Below, in pieces: positions 63,755 through 64,000 of a stretch of DNA of 64,000 nucleotides. The stretch spans positions 1-64,000 of the forward strand of contig NZ_BMRB01000003.1 of NCBI RefSeq assembly GCF_014648415.1. Reading direction: 5' to 3'. This DNA comes from Actinokineospora fastidiosa. Its GTDB lineage: Bacteria > Actinomycetota > Actinomycetes > Mycobacteriales > Pseudonocardiaceae. A model generated the notes under the pieces. It was not told where the DNA came from. It ran no database searches and was given only the letters and a program-made list of their open reading frames with translations. The translations under genes were made by a program, and so were the position numbers. Position 1 is the stretch's first letter. The number at the start of each line of letters is the position of its first letter.

Positions 63755-64000
63755 TCAGATGCGGCCGAGCCGGGCCAGCAGCACCGCGGACGGCACCGGA
63801 TGGGCGCCGCGCCTGCGCACCGAGTCCGCCACCGCGCGGTCGGACGTGGCGACCACGACCGGGCGGCCCTCCGGCTCCGCGGTGACCAGCGCGCGGATCA
63901 CGTCGTCGGCGAGCACGCCGGGATCGCTGAACAGCACCCGCACGCCCCGGGGCGCCGCGACCGGGACGGCGACCACGCCCGCGCCGTCGAAGACCAGCGT
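63755..64000 (-). CDS. NYN/PIN-like nuclease domain protein, C-terminal end
   Basis: The last 81 residues of a protein that begins beyond the right edge: TLVFDGAGVVAVPVAAPRGVRVLFSDPGVLADDVIRALV...VVATSDRAVADSVRRRGAHPVPSAVLLARL. This is the end of the YacP-like NYN domain (actinobacterial RNA-binding protein with PIN domain): the DGAG and ADD acidic motifs and the TSDRAVAD segment are present. It is likely an RNase acting on RNA. It ends 28 bases before the VanY fusion gene, probably in one operon with it. Confidence 0.85.
   Translation of the reverse strand, partial: TLVFDGAGVVAVPVAAPRGVRVLFSDPGVLADDVIRALVTAEPEGRPVVVATSDRAVADSVRRRGAHPVPSAVLLARLGRI

Overview
The window is high-GC DNA dense with GTG and occasional TTG starts, 4-base GTGA gene overlaps and leaderless-looking promoters, typical of an actinomycete. 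Gene order follows Mycobacterium tuberculosis closely in two blocks: DUF3046-recA-recX-miaB-Rv2732c-DUF349-Rv2728c-miaA-dapF, and lppM-metF-idsA2-Rv2175c-pknL-aroG-RNase AS-plsC-ArsA-SRPBCC-fadD15-pimB-NlpC/P60. The pyrophosphate-type phosphofructokinase (known from Amycolatopsis), the mycothiol-linked isomerase-type protein and the carotenoid genes point to a Pseudonocardiales-like organism. The species cannot be named from the sequence alone. All synteny and family statements are from memory, not from a search.

Layout. 1-5.1 kb: DUF349 protein (cut by the left edge), LigB-like protein, miaA (tRNA isopentenylation), dapF (diaminopimelate), a membrane protein and miaB (tRNA methylthiolation of the MiaA product). 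5.2-8.2 kb: a lone TAXI-type periplasmic binding lipoprotein with a histidine kinase and response regulator. 8.3-11.7 kb: a complete glutamate-type ABC importer, with a strong hairpin after the binding-protein gene. 11.7-15.5 kb: a mycobacterial Sdh1-type succinate dehydrogenase operon. 15.7-18.7 kb: recX-recA-DUF3046 with a clear LexA box. 18.7-25.5 kb: a tiny membrane protein, a membrane-anchored Hsp70-like protein and the giant helicase Lhr.

25.5-32 kb is an accessory-looking stretch: a kinase-fold protein with a decapeptide-repeat insertion, a VOC protein, a HEPN/isomerase pair behind a probable second LexA box, YbaK, GNAT and DUF885. 32-43.4 kb: lppM, metF, a carotenoid set (prenyl synthase, phytoene desaturase and phytoene synthase) around a lipoprotein, a Rv2175c-like regulator, a PASTA-containing PknL and aroG. 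43.5-49.7 kb: DUF2891, APH(6)-like kinase, amidase, PPi-type PfkA, RNase AS, a frameshifted HNH endonuclease and plsC. 49.8-64 kb: an esterase, a convergent intergenic region packed with eleven 19-bp palindromes, ROK kinase, ArsA ATPase, SRPBCC proteins, phosphoesterase, fadD15, pimB, a metallopeptidase, an NlpC/P60 hydrolase, a small Cys protein, an NlpC-like/VanY fusion and the tail of an NYN nuclease.

The strongest unexplained structures are the palindrome array at 51.08-51.42 kb, in-frame minisatellite expansions inside two conserved genes (recX and the kinase at 25.5-27.0 kb), a symmetric divergent leaderless promoter at 18.7 kb and a probable LexA operator in front of a HEPN-family operon. 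No tRNA, rRNA, transposase or CRISPR array was recognised.
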